Part shown: one piece after another, positions 9,290 to 17,991 of the stretch
Layout of the letters: each line of letters opens with the position of its first letter
Numbering within the stretch: the stretch's first letter is position 1
NCBI RefSeq assembly: GCF_900110995.1
Contig: NZ_FOJF01000001.1
Span: forward strand, 1,939,199 to 2,003,198
Direction of reading: 5' to 3'
DNA length: 64,000 nucleotides
DNA from: Chitinophaga sp. YR573
GTDB taxonomy: Bacteria > Bacteroidota > Bacteroidia > Chitinophagales > Chitinophagaceae
The notes under the pieces: model-generated
Told to the model about the DNA's origin: nothing
What the model saw: the letters and a program-made list of their open reading frames with translations, nothing else
Database searches by the model: none
Position numbers and translations under genes: made by a program

Positions 9290-11332
9290 ATGAAGTTACA
9301 ACTCCCGTTGCTGGCTGCCGTTACTCTGATGACGGCCTGCAACACCAACACAACTACGCAGGCAGGGGCCGATTCAACCAAAACACCAGCCTTTGAATTA
9401 AGTTCAATTGACTCCACAGTTAAACCCTGTGATGACTTTGACGGATTTGTAAATGGCAACTGGAAGAAGAACAACCCCATCCCTTCTACAGAGAGCCGCT
9501 GGGGCGCTTTTAACGTACTGGACAAACAAAATAAGGAAGTTCGCCTCAAAGGCATCATCCTTACACTGGCAGATGAGAAAGACCTGAAAAAAGGTACCGA
9601 AGAACAACAGATCTCCGACTTCTACCGCTCTTTCCTCGACACTGCTACCATTGAGAAACTGGGTATTACCCCACTCCAACCTTATCTTGATAAGATCAAT
9701 GCCATCAAATCATTTGCAGATTATGCAAAAGTTTCAGGCGAATTACAGAACATCGGTATCTCCGGTGCTTTTGGCTTTGGCGTAGATGCCGATGCCCGCA
9801 ACAGTAAAATGAATGCGGTGTATGAAGGCCAGGATGGCCTTAGTCTGGGGGAAAAAAGCTATTACGAAAGACAGGATTCCAGTACAAAAGATGTACGCAA
9901 CGAATTCGTTAAACACGTTGACAAACAATTTACCCAGGCTGGATTTAAAGATGCGAACCCAGGTGCTACCATCCTGGAATTCGAAACCAAAATGGCTAAA
10001 CTGCAATTGTCAAACGTACAGTTGCGTGACCCCGTTAAAACTTACAACAAAGCTGCTTTCAGTGAGCTGAAAACACTGGCACCGGACTACGACTGGGATG
10101 CTTATTCAGAGATCCAGGGCATTAAACCTGATACCCTGATCATCCAGGACAAGCCCTACGTAAAAAGCGTTGCTGCCCTCTTAAAAAGCACTCCGCTGGA
10201 AACACTGAAGACATGGATGCGCTGGCAGACACTCTCTCATTTTGCCAGTTACCTGCCTAAACCAATAGACAGCGAAAACTTCCATTTCTTTGCTACCGTT
10301 ATGCATGGTACCAAAGCGCAGAAACCCCGCCTGGAACGCTCTATCCGCGCTACAGACGGCATTATGGGTATGCCGCTGGGAAAACTCTTTGTAAAGAAAT
10401 ATTTCCCGGAAAGCTCCAAACAGAAAGTATCTGAAATGATCGAAAACGTTCGTACCGTATACGGCGAAAGAGTAGACGGTCTTACCTGGATGAGCGATTC
10501 TACCAAGAAGATGGCCCACAAAAAACTGGCTTCTTTCACATACAAAATCGGTTATCCTGATAAATGGAAAGACTACTCTACCATCGATATCAAACCAGGT
10601 ACGCTGATAGAAAACATTGTTTCTGCCAGTCACTTCACACATAAAGAAACATTAGATAAAATAGGTAAACCGGTAGATAAAAGCGAATGGGGTATGACTC
10701 CTCAGACAGTGAATGCCTATTACAATCCGCTGAACAACGAAGTAGTATTCCCTGCAGGTATCCTGCAACCTCCATTCTTCAATGCTGATGCGGATGATGC
10801 TATCAACTATGGTGGTATCATTGCTGTAATAGGTCATGAGTTCACCCATGGTTTTGATGACCAGGGTTCACAGTTTGATGCTGAAGGTAACCTCAAGAAC
10901 TGGTGGACAGATGCAGACCGTAAAAACTTTATGGCCCTGTCTAATAAGTACATCCGTTACTTTGATGGTATAGAAGTATTACCTGGTTTCCATATCAACG
11001 GTGCACTCACCATCGGTGAAAACACAGCTGATTTAGGTGGTCTTACCCTGGCCTACTATGCACTGGTAAAATCACTGAAAGGCAAACCGGAACCAAAACC
11101 TATTGATGGATATACCTGGAAACAACGTTTCTTCCTGGGTTGGGGTCAGGTATGGCATGGTAACAGCACAGAAGCTGCCCTGCGTAACCAGGTTCAGACA
11201 GATCCTCATTCTCCTGCAAGAAACCGTATTAACGGCCCGCTGCCTCATCTGAAAGAATTTGCTGAAGCATGGGGCTGTGGTCCTGACAGCAAAATGATGC
11301 TTCCGGATAGTGCACGTGTTGTAATCTGGTAG
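9290..11332 (+). CDS. M13 family zinc metallopeptidase (neprilysin/PepO-like) lipoprotein
   Basis: This 680-residue endopeptidase starts at the ATG at 9290. The frame is open further upstream, but that start would put 26 arginine-rich residues ahead of an excellent lipoprotein signal whose lipobox ends at Cys17 (LMTAC), so the later start is preferred. The zinc site is HEFTH (His516, Glu517, His520) with the third ligand Glu577 in ENTADLGG, as in all M13 enzymes. The N-terminal M13 domain and C-terminal catalytic domain are both complete. The enzyme is predicted to be anchored in the envelope, where it cleaves short peptides. It is monocistronic and ends before a strong hairpin at 11350-11427. 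Confidence 0.93.
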   Translation: MKLQLPLLAAVTLMTACNTNTTTQAGADSTKTPAFELSSIDSTVKPCDDFDGFVNGNWKKNNPIPSTESRWGAFNVLDKQNKEVRLKGIILTLADEKDLKKGTEEQQISDFYRSFLDTATIEKLGITPLQPYLDKINAIKSFADYAKVSGELQNIGISGAFGFGVDADARNSKMNAVYEGQDGLSLGEKSYYERQDSSTKDVRNEFVKHVDKQFTQAGFKDANPGATILEFETKMAKLQLSNVQLRDPVKTYNKAAFSELKTLAPDYDWDAYSEIQGIKPDTLIIQDKPYVKSVAALLKSTPLETLKTWMRWQTLSHFASYLPKPIDSENFHFFATVMHGTKAQKPRLERSIRATDGIMGMPLGKLFVKKYFPESSKQKVSEMIENVRTVYGERVDGLTWMSDSTKKMAHKKLASFTYKIGYPDKWKDYSTIDIKPGTLIENIVSASHFTHKETLDKIGKPVDKSEWGMTPQTVNAYYNPLNNEVVFPAGILQPPFFNADADDAINYGGIIAVIGHEFTHGFDDQGSQFDAEGNLKNWWTDADRKNFMALSNKYIRYFDGIEVLPGFHINGALTIGENTADLGGLTLAYYALVKSLKGKPEPKPIDGYTWKQRFFLGWGQVWHGNSTEAALRNQVQTDPHSPARNRINGPLPHLKEFAEAWGCGPDSKMMLPDSARVVIW

Positions 11333-11349
11333 TAAACAGGAACAAAACG

Positions 11350-11427
11350 GCTTCTGATAAGGTTTATCTTACGCTTGTCTTACGCTAAAAAGCGAAGGAT
11401 AAGCGTAAGATAAACCTTATCAGAAGC
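11350..11427. terminator. Long inverted repeat between convergent genes
   Basis: Perfect 27-base arms (11350-11376 and 11401-11427) surround a 24-base middle that itself pairs as CGCT-AAAA-AGCG. It lies 17 bases after the M13 stop and 7 bases before the GH32 stop, so it probably terminates both transcripts. There is no long T-tract, and the extended stem is unusually strong for a simple terminator. Confidence 0.75.
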
Positions 11428-11434
11428 TCTTCAA

Positions 11435-12862
11435 TTACTTACCAAGGTCCCATACTCTAAGAGAATCTACTTTCACATTCCCCTTATCTGCATAAATACT
11501 AATCCCTGTATCATCCTTTCCAGGGAACAATAAAGTAGTATATACCAGCTCTCCTCCATTTACAAACACTTCCAGGGAGGATTTATCAAACAGTAATTGT
11601 ATTCTTATCTTCTCTCCTGAGACTACCCCTAAATTACTTCTACTGATATATAGATTTTTACCTGCTACATCATATCCTATCTTTTCGCCCGCCACAATAA
11701 ATCCAAAATCAGTTGCTGTACCAGGTGTAAATGTGGCATCTATCCAGTAACTATTACTATTGATCCCCTTCAATGTAAGCTCATCACTAACAGTAACATT
11801 CTTCTTAAATACTTTCTTAGCCGCAGGTAATTTATCCAGAGAAGCATTCAACACGGCAGCAGGTTGCTGATACAAACGAATGCCTGAAGGCGTAGTCTTC
11901 AGCATTAAATCCCTTGGAATAGACATCTGTCCTCTCCAGGGATAAGTCCCTGTTTCAAAGGGCATTAACCAGCCCAGCATAGTTTGCCTGTTATCCGGCA
12001 GGTTATTATATGGAATAGCAGCATAAAATGTACGACCATAATCCACGAATAACTGCACATCCGCAGGATTATCATTCTTAAACGTCTTCCCATCAAAATC
12101 CCCGGTAAAATATTGCATCCCCGTAGCTGCATCCTGGTTACCCGAAGATACCATCAACAACCACTTTTTCTTTGCAGGATCACCATCTACATAAAGTGGC
12201 GTCAAAGATGGGCATTCCCATATCTTACGGTTATCCCCCTGTTTACTGAACTCACTCAGCAATTCCCATTTCTTCAAATCAGCAGAACCATAGAACTGTA
12301 CTTTCCTGTCATCAGGCACAGCTACAGTCATTACCCATTTATCTCCCACCCTTATCACACTGGGATCACGGAAATCAGGCCGTTGTATATCTATCACAGG
12401 ATTACCCGCATAGTTGGTATAAGTAAGCCCCCCATCATTGCTATAGGCAATAAACTGAGACTCCTTTTTCTGTTTAGGCTGATCTGCCGTATAAATAGCT
12501 ACGATCGCATTTTTACCAAAACCACTTGTATTAGTAACATCCAGTACCGCAGAACCTGAGAATATCCAGGTAGTGGTATCCTTGCCTTCTTTTTCAGGAA
12601 TAGCTACCGGCAGGTGCTGCCAGTGCAACAAATCCCGACTGGTAGCATGGCCCCAGCTCATATGTCCCCATTTATTCTCAAAAGGGTTATGCTGATAATA
12701 CAGATGATAAACGCCGTTTATGTAAATCAACCCATTGGGATCATTCGTCCAGTTTTTAACCGGTGTAAAATGGTATACAGGCCGCCATTGTGGAGTTGGC
12801 ATATCCTGAGCATATAACAGTACAGGCAGTATAGCTAATAAAATAGCAAAGAGCTTCTTCAT
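11435..12862 (-). CDS. Glycoside hydrolase family 32 (fructan/sucrose hydrolase)
   Basis: This 475-residue secreted beta-fructosidase hydrolyses terminal beta-fructofuranosyl bonds in levan, inulin or sucrose. A type I signal peptide (about residues 1-19, ending near AQD) directs export. The three GH32 acidic motifs are present: NDPNG near residue 40 (nucleophile Asp), FRDPS near 165 (transition-state stabiliser) and WECPS near 215 (acid/base Glu). A C-terminal beta-sandwich follows, with the typical SLEVFVNGG segment. No fructan PUL partners (SusC/D, fructokinase, hybrid sensor) are adjacent, so the gene is isolated. The exact substrate cannot be read from the sequence. Confidence 0.93.
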   Translation of the reverse strand: MKKLFAILLAILPVLLYAQDMPTPQWRPVYHFTPVKNWTNDPNGLIYINGVYHLYYQHNPFENKWGHMSWGHATSRDLLHWQHLPVAIPEKEGKDTTTWIFSGSAVLDVTNTSGFGKNAIVAIYTADQPKQKKESQFIAYSNDGGLTYTNYAGNPVIDIQRPDFRDPSVIRVGDKWVMTVAVPDDRKVQFYGSADLKKWELLSEFSKQGDNRKIWECPSLTPLYVDGDPAKKKWLLMVSSGNQDAATGMQYFTGDFDGKTFKNDNPADVQLFVDYGRTFYAAIPYNNLPDNRQTMLGWLMPFETGTYPWRGQMSIPRDLMLKTTPSGIRLYQQPAAVLNASLDKLPAAKKVFKKNVTVSDELTLKGINSNSYWIDATFTPGTATDFGFIVAGEKIGYDVAGKNLYISRSNLGVVSGEKIRIQLLFDKSSLEVFVNGGELVYTTLLFPGKDDTGISIYADKGNVKVDSLRVWDLGK

Positions 12863-12976
12863 AACGAATGTATTTAGGTTAAATGGATGAAAAAGTTGGC
12901 CTTCCCCATCATAATAAGTTAAAAATAGCGTTTATATAGATATCAAAGGATTCCCCCCGTTTTTAAACTTTTGCCG

Positions 12977-12984
12977 TAAATTTG
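12977..12984 (+). promoter_or_regulatory. -7 promoter element (TAAATTTG)
   Basis: An exact TAnnTTTG match 18 bases before the ATG at 13003. It overlaps the alternative in-frame TTG at 12982, which argues for the ATG as start. It probably drives the small membrane protein and the YHS lipoprotein behind it. Confidence 0.55.
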
Positions 12985-13002
12985 AGATCAAATCTTGCTA
13001 AT

Positions 13003-13233
13003 ATGACCGGCCTTATTAAACAATATCGTACTGAGATCCGTAATATATTCATCATAGCCCTCATTGGACTGGCTTTACCTTATTTGCCTAAACTGGTTTC
13101 AATGATCCTGACCGTTACAGGACTGATCATTTCCATGGCCCTGCTGGCAGGAGTTGTGATAGGAATGTCCCTGAAAGTATACTTCAGGACCCTGGTAATG
13201 CGTATCACTAAAGATAACGAGGCTACCGCCTGA
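13003..13233 (+). CDS. Small membrane protein of unknown function
   Basis: This 76-residue protein has a short charged N-terminus (about 12 residues), then nearly continuous hydrophobic sequence forming two membrane segments at about residues 14-33 and 35-58, and a charged tail. An in-frame TTG at 12982 exists, but it lies inside the -7 promoter element, so the ATG at 13003 is used. The next gene begins 11 bases after the stop, suggesting a two-gene operon. No family was recognised. Confidence 0.65.
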   Translation: MTGLIKQYRTEIRNIFIIALIGLALPYLPKLVSMILTVTGLIISMALLAGVVIGMSLKVYFRTLVMRITKDNEATA

Positions 13234-13244
13234 AAACTGGTATT

Positions 13245-13526
13245 ATGATGAGAACTTTTTATATCTGCCTGTTGACGGGATTATTAGCGGCTTGTAATGA
13301 AGCACCTAAAAAAGAGATGCCTGCGGAAACCGCAAAACCAGTAGAACAGGCACATGAAGCTGCAATAGCCGGTAAGTTCCCGGATGCCGTGTGTGGAATG
13401 CCTTATGATACAGCATATCCTGAATGGAGTGTCTATAAAAAAGATACCCTTCATTTCTGTTCAGCTACCTGTAAGCGGGTATTTGATAAGAATCCTGAGA
13501 AGTACGCTTCAAAACTGGGCCTTTAA
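13245..13526 (+). CDS. YHS-domain lipoprotein
   Basis: This 93-residue protein has a lipobox (LLAAC, Cys17), a Glu/Lys/Ala-rich linker and a C-terminal YHS-like domain from about residue 46. The domain keeps Cys50 in VCGMPYD and Cys72/Cys76 in HFCSATCKRVF, the metal-binding pattern of YHS/TRASH domains. It is predicted to sit on the envelope and bind a soft transition metal such as copper. It follows a small membrane protein by 11 bases. No copper exporter or sensor is nearby, so the metal is inferred only from the domain. Confidence 0.82.
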   Translation: MMRTFYICLLTGLLAACNEAPKKEMPAETAKPVEQAHEAAIAGKFPDAVCGMPYDTAYPEWSVYKKDTLHFCSATCKRVFDKNPEKYASKLGL

Positions 13527-13536
13527 GTAATTAAAC

Positions 13537-13567
13537 ATATACTGGCTCCCTGCCAGAGCCAGTATAT
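13537..13567 (+). terminator. Hairpin after the YHS gene
   Basis: Eleven-base perfect arms (13537-13547 and 13557-13567) around a 9-base loop begin 10 bases after the stop codon. No T-tract follows, so termination strength is uncertain. A smaller GC-rich hairpin lies just downstream, near 13590-13607. Confidence 0.5.
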
Positions 13568-13690
13568 CATTCTGCCATTATTAGAGTTCAGGCTCCCCGG
13601 GAGCTCCCTAATCGACCACCTGCCCCTTTTTGTCGCCGACCAGATGTAACATAGTCAACCGTTTCACGTCTAATATATAAACTCGTATGC

Positions 13691-14098
13691 ATGAGATCAC
13701 TTTGTACCACCCTGCTGCTACTCTTCCTGTTATGCAGCTGTGAGAAAAATGATACGGAAGCTACACCTTCAATAGATGTGGCAGGCACCTGGCAGCTTTC
13801 CGCAAAGATGCCATACCCTGATACTACGTGGAGCGCCATCGCCTCTACAGACTCTGCATCTTATATATTCGGAAACAATGGTCAATTCTCATTTGATGCG
13901 AAATCCCATCACGTCACAGGTGTCTATAAAGTACTGGCAGACGGTAATGGTGTAAAACTGATTATCACAGGAACCGACTCCCTCTCTCAATATCTTCAGG
14001 TGCAAAAGTCAGGAGATTCCGCCATCAGGGTGGATGACTGGCTGAAAGGTATTTCCCAAAAGGGTTATGCCAGTAAGCTGTTTAAAAAGATCAATTAA
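13691..14098 (+). CDS. Small lipoprotein, lipocalin-like size
   Basis: This 135-residue protein has a lipoprotein signal whose lipobox ends at Cys17 (LLCSC). The mature part begins with a linker and a GTWQLS motif near residue 32, then alternating beta-strand-like segments. This resembles the short lipocalin-like lipoproteins common in Bacteroidetes, although no named family can be assigned. An ATG at 13687 is in another frame, so the start at 13691 is used. It appears monocistronic and faces the large TonB receptor gene tail to tail. Confidence 0.7.
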   Translation: MRSLCTTLLLLFLLCSCEKNDTEATPSIDVAGTWQLSAKMPYPDTTWSAIASTDSASYIFGNNGQFSFDAKSHHVTGVYKVLADGNGVKLIITGTDSLSQYLQVQKSGDSAIRVDDWLKGISQKGYASKLFKKIN

Positions 14099-14136
14099 AG
14101 CACTCTCTCCCAAAGAACAAACAAGCTGATAAATAT

Positions 14137-14170
14137 AAAAAAGAAACGTCCCGGGAGAATTCCCGGGACG
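14137..14170 (-). terminator. Rho-independent terminator of the Oar-like receptor gene
   Basis: Ten-base GC-rich arms (14147-14156 and 14161-14170) with a 4-base loop are followed on the minus strand by a T-rich run (14137-14146). It lies 115 bases past the stop at 14286 and also separates the convergent lipoprotein gene. Confidence 0.8.
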
Positions 14171-14285
14171 GTCAATTAAAACAGCTTATGAAAATCTACG
14201 CTTACGTTCAAATTTGATATGCTAAAGATAACCTCACTATATTACTTCACTGTTATCCCAGCATTACCAGCGTATTAACAATTCC

Positions 14286-17200
14286 TTAGAAGCTATATCT
14301 TAAACCTAACTGCATCTGGTGTCTGCTTGCAAAGAAATCCTTTGAATACGGAGTACCAGGGTTAGACCAGGTATACACCGGATATGCAGTAGGAGTACCA
14401 GCAGTAGCAGTACTTAAACCTACACTTGCAGTTGAGTTGAATGTATTTGGTGAGAAGTACTGAACACCCCAGTTCTTGTTCAACAGGTTAGTCAGATTCA
14501 CGATATCATAAGTAAGCGACAGTGTATGTGTAGCTTTACCAGCCTTAAAGTTGAAATCCTGTGTGAAACGGAAGTCAGCCTGTGTATTCCATGGAGTACG
14601 TCCACCGTTACGTTCAGTGAACTGACCTTTACGGGTGCTCAGGTATTTGTCGCCCTGTATATAAGCAAAAAACGCATCTGCCTGGCTCTGGTTAGCAGCA
14701 GTAAAGAACTGACGTGCTTCTGTAAGGTCCTTTGGAATGTACGCTAAACTTAACTGCTGTGGTGTACCCTGTATAGTAGCATTTACGAAACCATAAGTGA
14801 ACGGAACACCTGAAGAGGTATTGAAGAATGCGGCGAAATTAGCAATGAAACGACCATTGTGCATCCAGTCAACTTTGTAGTTAGCTGTTACTACGATACG
14901 GTGACGGATATCAAAGTTAGAATAAGCCAGTTTAGGATTATTCGGGCTCAATGCCTGGTTTAACTGCCAGTTAGATTCCATTGAGTTACGGATACCATTG
15001 GTGATGTCTTTAGACTGACCATAAGTATACGCTGCAGATACATTCAGACCCAGTTTGAAGGTTTTGCTAACCTGACCGGTAATACCGTAACGGTAGCCTT
15101 CTTTAGTATTAGATAACAGGTAAGCATTGGTAAACTTAGAGTTGATCTTTGCTCCACTGTAGATAGGCTGTTGTTTCTGCGTATCATAGATCATGTAGGT
15201 AGGATTATCTACCAGGTTCACCTGCTGGAATTTCAGATCATAAATGGTCTTGGTATAAATACCTTCCAGGGTAAAGCGCCACTGATCAGGAGTAGAATAA
15301 TCTAATGCCAGGCTGCTTCTCCACATCTGCGGCATCTTGAAGTTGTTGTCTATTAAGTCTACCTGTGTAGCACCGGTAGCATCATGTACATTCACACCCT
15401 GTGCAGCAACAAACTGCGCAGCACCCTGATTGTTTACAGAGATTGGATTAGAACCTGCTACAGGAGCATCTGCTGCACTGGTATAACCGAATTTCTTATC
15501 ATAAGCACCGTAGCTGGTACCATTGTTATAATAAGCATAACCTAACCATGCGAAAGGAATACGGCCGGTGAATAAACCGGTACCACCACGTAATACCAGG
15601 CTCTGATCGCCATTGATATCAAAGTTAAATCCTAAACGTGGAGAGATCTGCACATTGTTCAGGTACTTGTTCCTGATATCTTTAGGTTTGGTATAAGTAT
15701 AAGTAGTACCGTAGTTGGCGTCTTCAGTTGCATTTACGGTCTTGTCGCTCAACGCTTGCTTATTAGGCAGGTTGGTGTAGTCAAAACGGATACCCGGAGT
15801 GATCTTGAAACGATCAGATACCTGGATCTCATCCTGTGCGTAAACGCTGTACAAACCAATCTTGAACTTAGCTGATGGATTATCCATGATGTAATCACGG
15901 GAGTTATCAGTGTAGTTAAAGTTACCACGTACACGGCTAGGCTTGTCTGCCAGGAAGTCTGCAATAGTTTTATAATCCACACGGCCATTCCATGAGTTTA
16001 CAAAACCATAAGTGATGTTGTAAAACTCGTTATGTGTACCGATAGTGATATTGTTTCTGCCTTTGAAGATGCTCACGTTATCAGTAAACTCAAACGTTTT
16101 CTGCTTCATGTTGAAGATAGCAGCTTCACGGTCTGTACCTAAGAAGATAGTACCACCGTTAGAAGCGATCTGGATCTGAGGTAAAGAAGGATCAGAAGTT
16201 GGATTACGGTAATCATGAATATCAGAATAACCAACAATCAAACTGTTTGAAACAGTATTTGAAAAATGGCTTTTCAATTCTGCTACTGTTGATGACTGGT
16301 TATTTACCTGTTTGTAATCTATACCGCTGAAACGGAAGTTCTGCTGATCACGTTCCAGGTTAGTAGCCTGTGATCTGATAGTATTGTTACGGATAGATAA
16401 CTGGTGTTTATCATTGATATTCCAGTCTAAACGATTGAAGAACTTATTAGAGTTAGAATAGATACTGGAGTTACCGTAAGTTCCCGGATCGTATTTACCG
16501 GTTTTGGAAACATCCAGATCCAGCATATGCTGTCTGATCTGCTGTGCCTGATCTACAGTCAGCAGTTTCATATCTGAAGAACCTGCACCCAGGATAACAG
16601 GATCATTCCTGCGGGTAATTTCTGCGTTGGTGAAGAAGAACAGTTTGTCTTTGATGATAGGGAAACCTAAACGAACACCTGTCTGGTAATCATGAAAATC
16701 AGAAGGCAGTTTAGAACCGTCGCCTGCATTATTCTTACCGATCAGGGAAGCGTTACGGCCAAAACCGTATACAGAACCATGGAACTCATTGGTACCGCTA
16801 CGGGTAACAGCATTGATACTACCTCCTAAGAAGTTACCAATCTTCACATCATAAGGAGCCAGGTAAACCTGTATGTCCTGTACCGCATCCAGAGATACCG
16901 GGTTGGTACGGGTACTGCTTCCTGGTTGACCAGAACTGTTGCTCTGTCCACCCAAAGAAGGACTGAATCCAATCGCATCATTATTGATAGCACCATCCAG
17001 GGTTACGTTGTTATAACGGTAGTTGGTACCCAGGAAGGAGTTGTTATTACTCTGTGGAGTAGCACGGGTAAAATCCTGGAAACTGCGGTTCAGAGAAGGC
17101 AGTGTTTTCAGTGCATTCTGTCCTACGCGGAAACCACCGGCTTTACCAGTGTTATTGCCTTTTATTACTACTTCACTTAAAGCAGTAGATTCGTCAGCCA

Positions 17201-17528
17201 GCAGGAAGTTGAAAGTAGTGCTACCTAATCCCAGGTTCACATCTATTCTTTCTTCTTTCTTATAACCTATGAAAGTTACAGTAATGGTGTAAGGACCTCC
17301 TGGATTCAGGTTGTTGATCAGGTAACGGCCTTCTGCATTTGTTTGTCCGCCATAACGGGTACCTGTACTTGTATTTACAGCTAATACAGTAACGCCGGGA
17401 AGCATTTCCCCTTTTGCACTCACGATTTTACCCGTAAGTTGAGAAGAAGTGACCTGCGCTTTTAAGTTGGTTGTTGAAAGTATAAGGATACTTACAAATA
17501 ACACGAGTGAAGAGTAAATCTTATTCAC
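14286..17528 (-). CDS. Oar-like TonB-dependent receptor
   Basis: This 1,080-residue outer-membrane protein is predicted to import an unknown ligand using TonB energy. It has a signal peptide ending at about residue 25 (LKAQ) and a CarboxypepD_reg domain (about 30-110) with the LPGVTV and EGRYLINN signatures. A plug domain (about 130-240) and a 22-strand-type barrel follow, ending in aromatic Phe (LRYSF). Length and sequence style match Oar-type receptors. No SusD-like gene follows. The start codon is GTG at 17528, placed 20 bases after a TAGGTTTG -7 element. Four phased 11-base boxes lie immediately upstream (17565-17608), the same arrangement found before the next four minus-strand genes. 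The ligand cannot be read from the sequence; phosphate control is inferred from the boxes. Confidence 0.92.
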   Translation of the reverse strand: MNKIYSSLVLFVSILILSTTNLKAQVTSSQLTGKIVSAKGEMLPGVTVLAVNTSTGTRYGGQTNAEGRYLINNLNPGGPYTITVTFIGYKKEERIDVNLGLGSTTFNFLLADESTALSEVVIKGNNTGKAGGFRVGQNALKTLPSLNRSFQDFTRATPQSNNNSFLGTNYRYNNVTLDGAINNDAIGFSPSLGGQSNSSGQPGSSTRTNPVSLDAVQDIQVYLAPYDVKIGNFLGGSINAVTRSGTNEFHGSVYGFGRNASLIGKNNAGDGSKLPSDFHDYQTGVRLGFPIIKDKLFFFTNAEITRRNDPVILGAGSSDMKLLTVDQAQQIRQHMLDLDVSKTGKYDPGTYGNSSIYSNSNKFFNRLDWNINDKHQLSIRNNTIRSQATNLERDQQNFRFSGIDYKQVNNQSSTVAELKSHFSNTVSNSLIVGYSDIHDYRNPTSDPSLPQIQIASNGGTIFLGTDREAAIFNMKQKTFEFTDNVSIFKGRNNITIGTHNEFYNITYGFVNSWNGRVDYKTIADFLADKPSRVRGNFNYTDNSRDYIMDNPSAKFKIGLYSVYAQDEIQVSDRFKITPGIRFDYTNLPNKQALSDKTVNATEDANYGTTYTYTKPKDIRNKYLNNVQISPRLGFNFDINGDQSLVLRGGTGLFTGRIPFAWLGYAYYNNGTSYGAYDKKFGYTSAADAPVAGSNPISVNNQGAAQFVAAQGVNVHDATGATQVDLIDNNFKMPQMWRSSLALDYSTPDQWRFTLEGIYTKTIYDLKFQQVNLVDNPTYMIYDTQKQQPIYSGAKINSKFTNAYLLSNTKEGYRYGITGQVSKTFKLGLNVSAAYTYGQSKDITNGIRNSMESNWQLNQALSPNNPKLAYSNFDIRHRIVVTANYKVDWMHNGRFIANFAAFFNTSSGVPFTYGFVNATIQGTPQQLSLAYIPKDLTEARQFFTAANQSQADAFFAYIQGDKYLSTRKGQFTERNGGRTPWNTQADFRFTQDFNFKAGKATHTLSLTYDIVNLTNLLNKNWGVQYFSPNTFNSTASVGLSTATAGTPTAYPVYTWSNPGTPYSKDFFASRHQMQLGLRYSF

Positions 17529-17547
17529 GTCTTTAGTAATTTTGACG

Positions 17548-17555
17548 CAAACCTA
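17548..17555 (-). promoter_or_regulatory. -7 promoter element (TAGGTTTG) of the Oar-like receptor
   Basis: An exact TAnnTTTG match on the minus strand, 20 bases upstream of the GTG start. A TTG lies on the minus strand at 17573-17575, 17 bases away, as a possible -33 element. Confidence 0.65.
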
Positions 17556-17564
17556 TCTCCATTA

Positions 17565-17608
17565 CATTATGCCAATGTTAACACAATATTAAGTTAATGT
17601 TAACACAT
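17565..17608 (-). promoter_or_regulatory. Four-box 11-bp phased operator (Pho-box-like), unit 1
   Basis: On the + strand TTA cores occur at 17567, 17578, 17589 and 17600, exactly 11 bases apart. Two of the boxes are identical (TGTTAACACA, 22 bases apart). The array begins 10 bases beyond the edge of the -7 element, the same distance as in four neighbouring units. The pattern fits tandem binding by an OmpR/PhoB-type response regulator. Confidence 0.65.
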
Positions 17609-17930
17609 AGGCATACGTATCACTATCAACAAATTACAAATTGATTTGTTGAATATGTGTGGTAATTTTTTGTTAAAATCTGAACCTTTCAGTGCAGAAT
17701 CGGCATAGGCATACATACTCTCTAAAGGAAAGTACTGGCATGATATACAGGCAAAAACATTACCGGGAATCGATAAAGGTGCGGGAGAAGATCCAGTTCG
17801 CAATATAGGTTTCTTACTCTTTTCGCAGATACCAAAAATAACTACCACGTGTTAAGGGACTGTTACCCCAATATTAACTTTATCAATTATGAGTGTTAAA
17901 TTTTATAAGAAGATAAAAAAGTATGTAACA

Positions 17931-17968
17931 AAAAAAAGGCCCTCTGCTTTGCGCAGAGAGCCTTTTTT
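17931..17968 (-). terminator. Rho-independent terminator of the beta-helix lipoprotein gene
   Basis: Ten-base arms (17938-17947 and 17953-17962, one mismatch) with a 5-base loop are followed on the minus strand by a run of seven or more T. It starts 24 bases after the stop at 17992. Confidence 0.88.
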
Positions 17969-17991
17969 ATATGTACTAGCTATTCCCTTTA

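Larger units (their letters stand above)
17529..17991. other. Intergenic region holding a promoter/operator and a terminator
   Basis: This 463-base gene-free stretch carries the receptor's promoter at 17548-17555, the operator array at 17565-17608 and, at the far end, the terminator of the beta-helix lipoprotein gene. The middle (about 17610-17925) is AT-rich. An 82-codon minus-strand frame there has no supporting features, and I see no gene. Confidence 0.7.

Noticed and set aside
9154..9558. 134-codon minus-strand frame opposite the M13 peptidase start
   Set aside because: It is antisense to a clear signal peptide and catalytic gene and covers the promoter at 9157-9164; a shadow frame.
11435..12862. 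Fructan utilisation locus
   Set aside because: No SusC/D pair, fructokinase, transporter or sensor is adjacent to the GH32 gene.
17600..17848. 82-codon minus-strand reading frame in the intergenic region
   Set aside because: It overlaps the operator array end, has no promoter, no signal or domain pattern and an AT-rich composition typical of non-coding DNA here.
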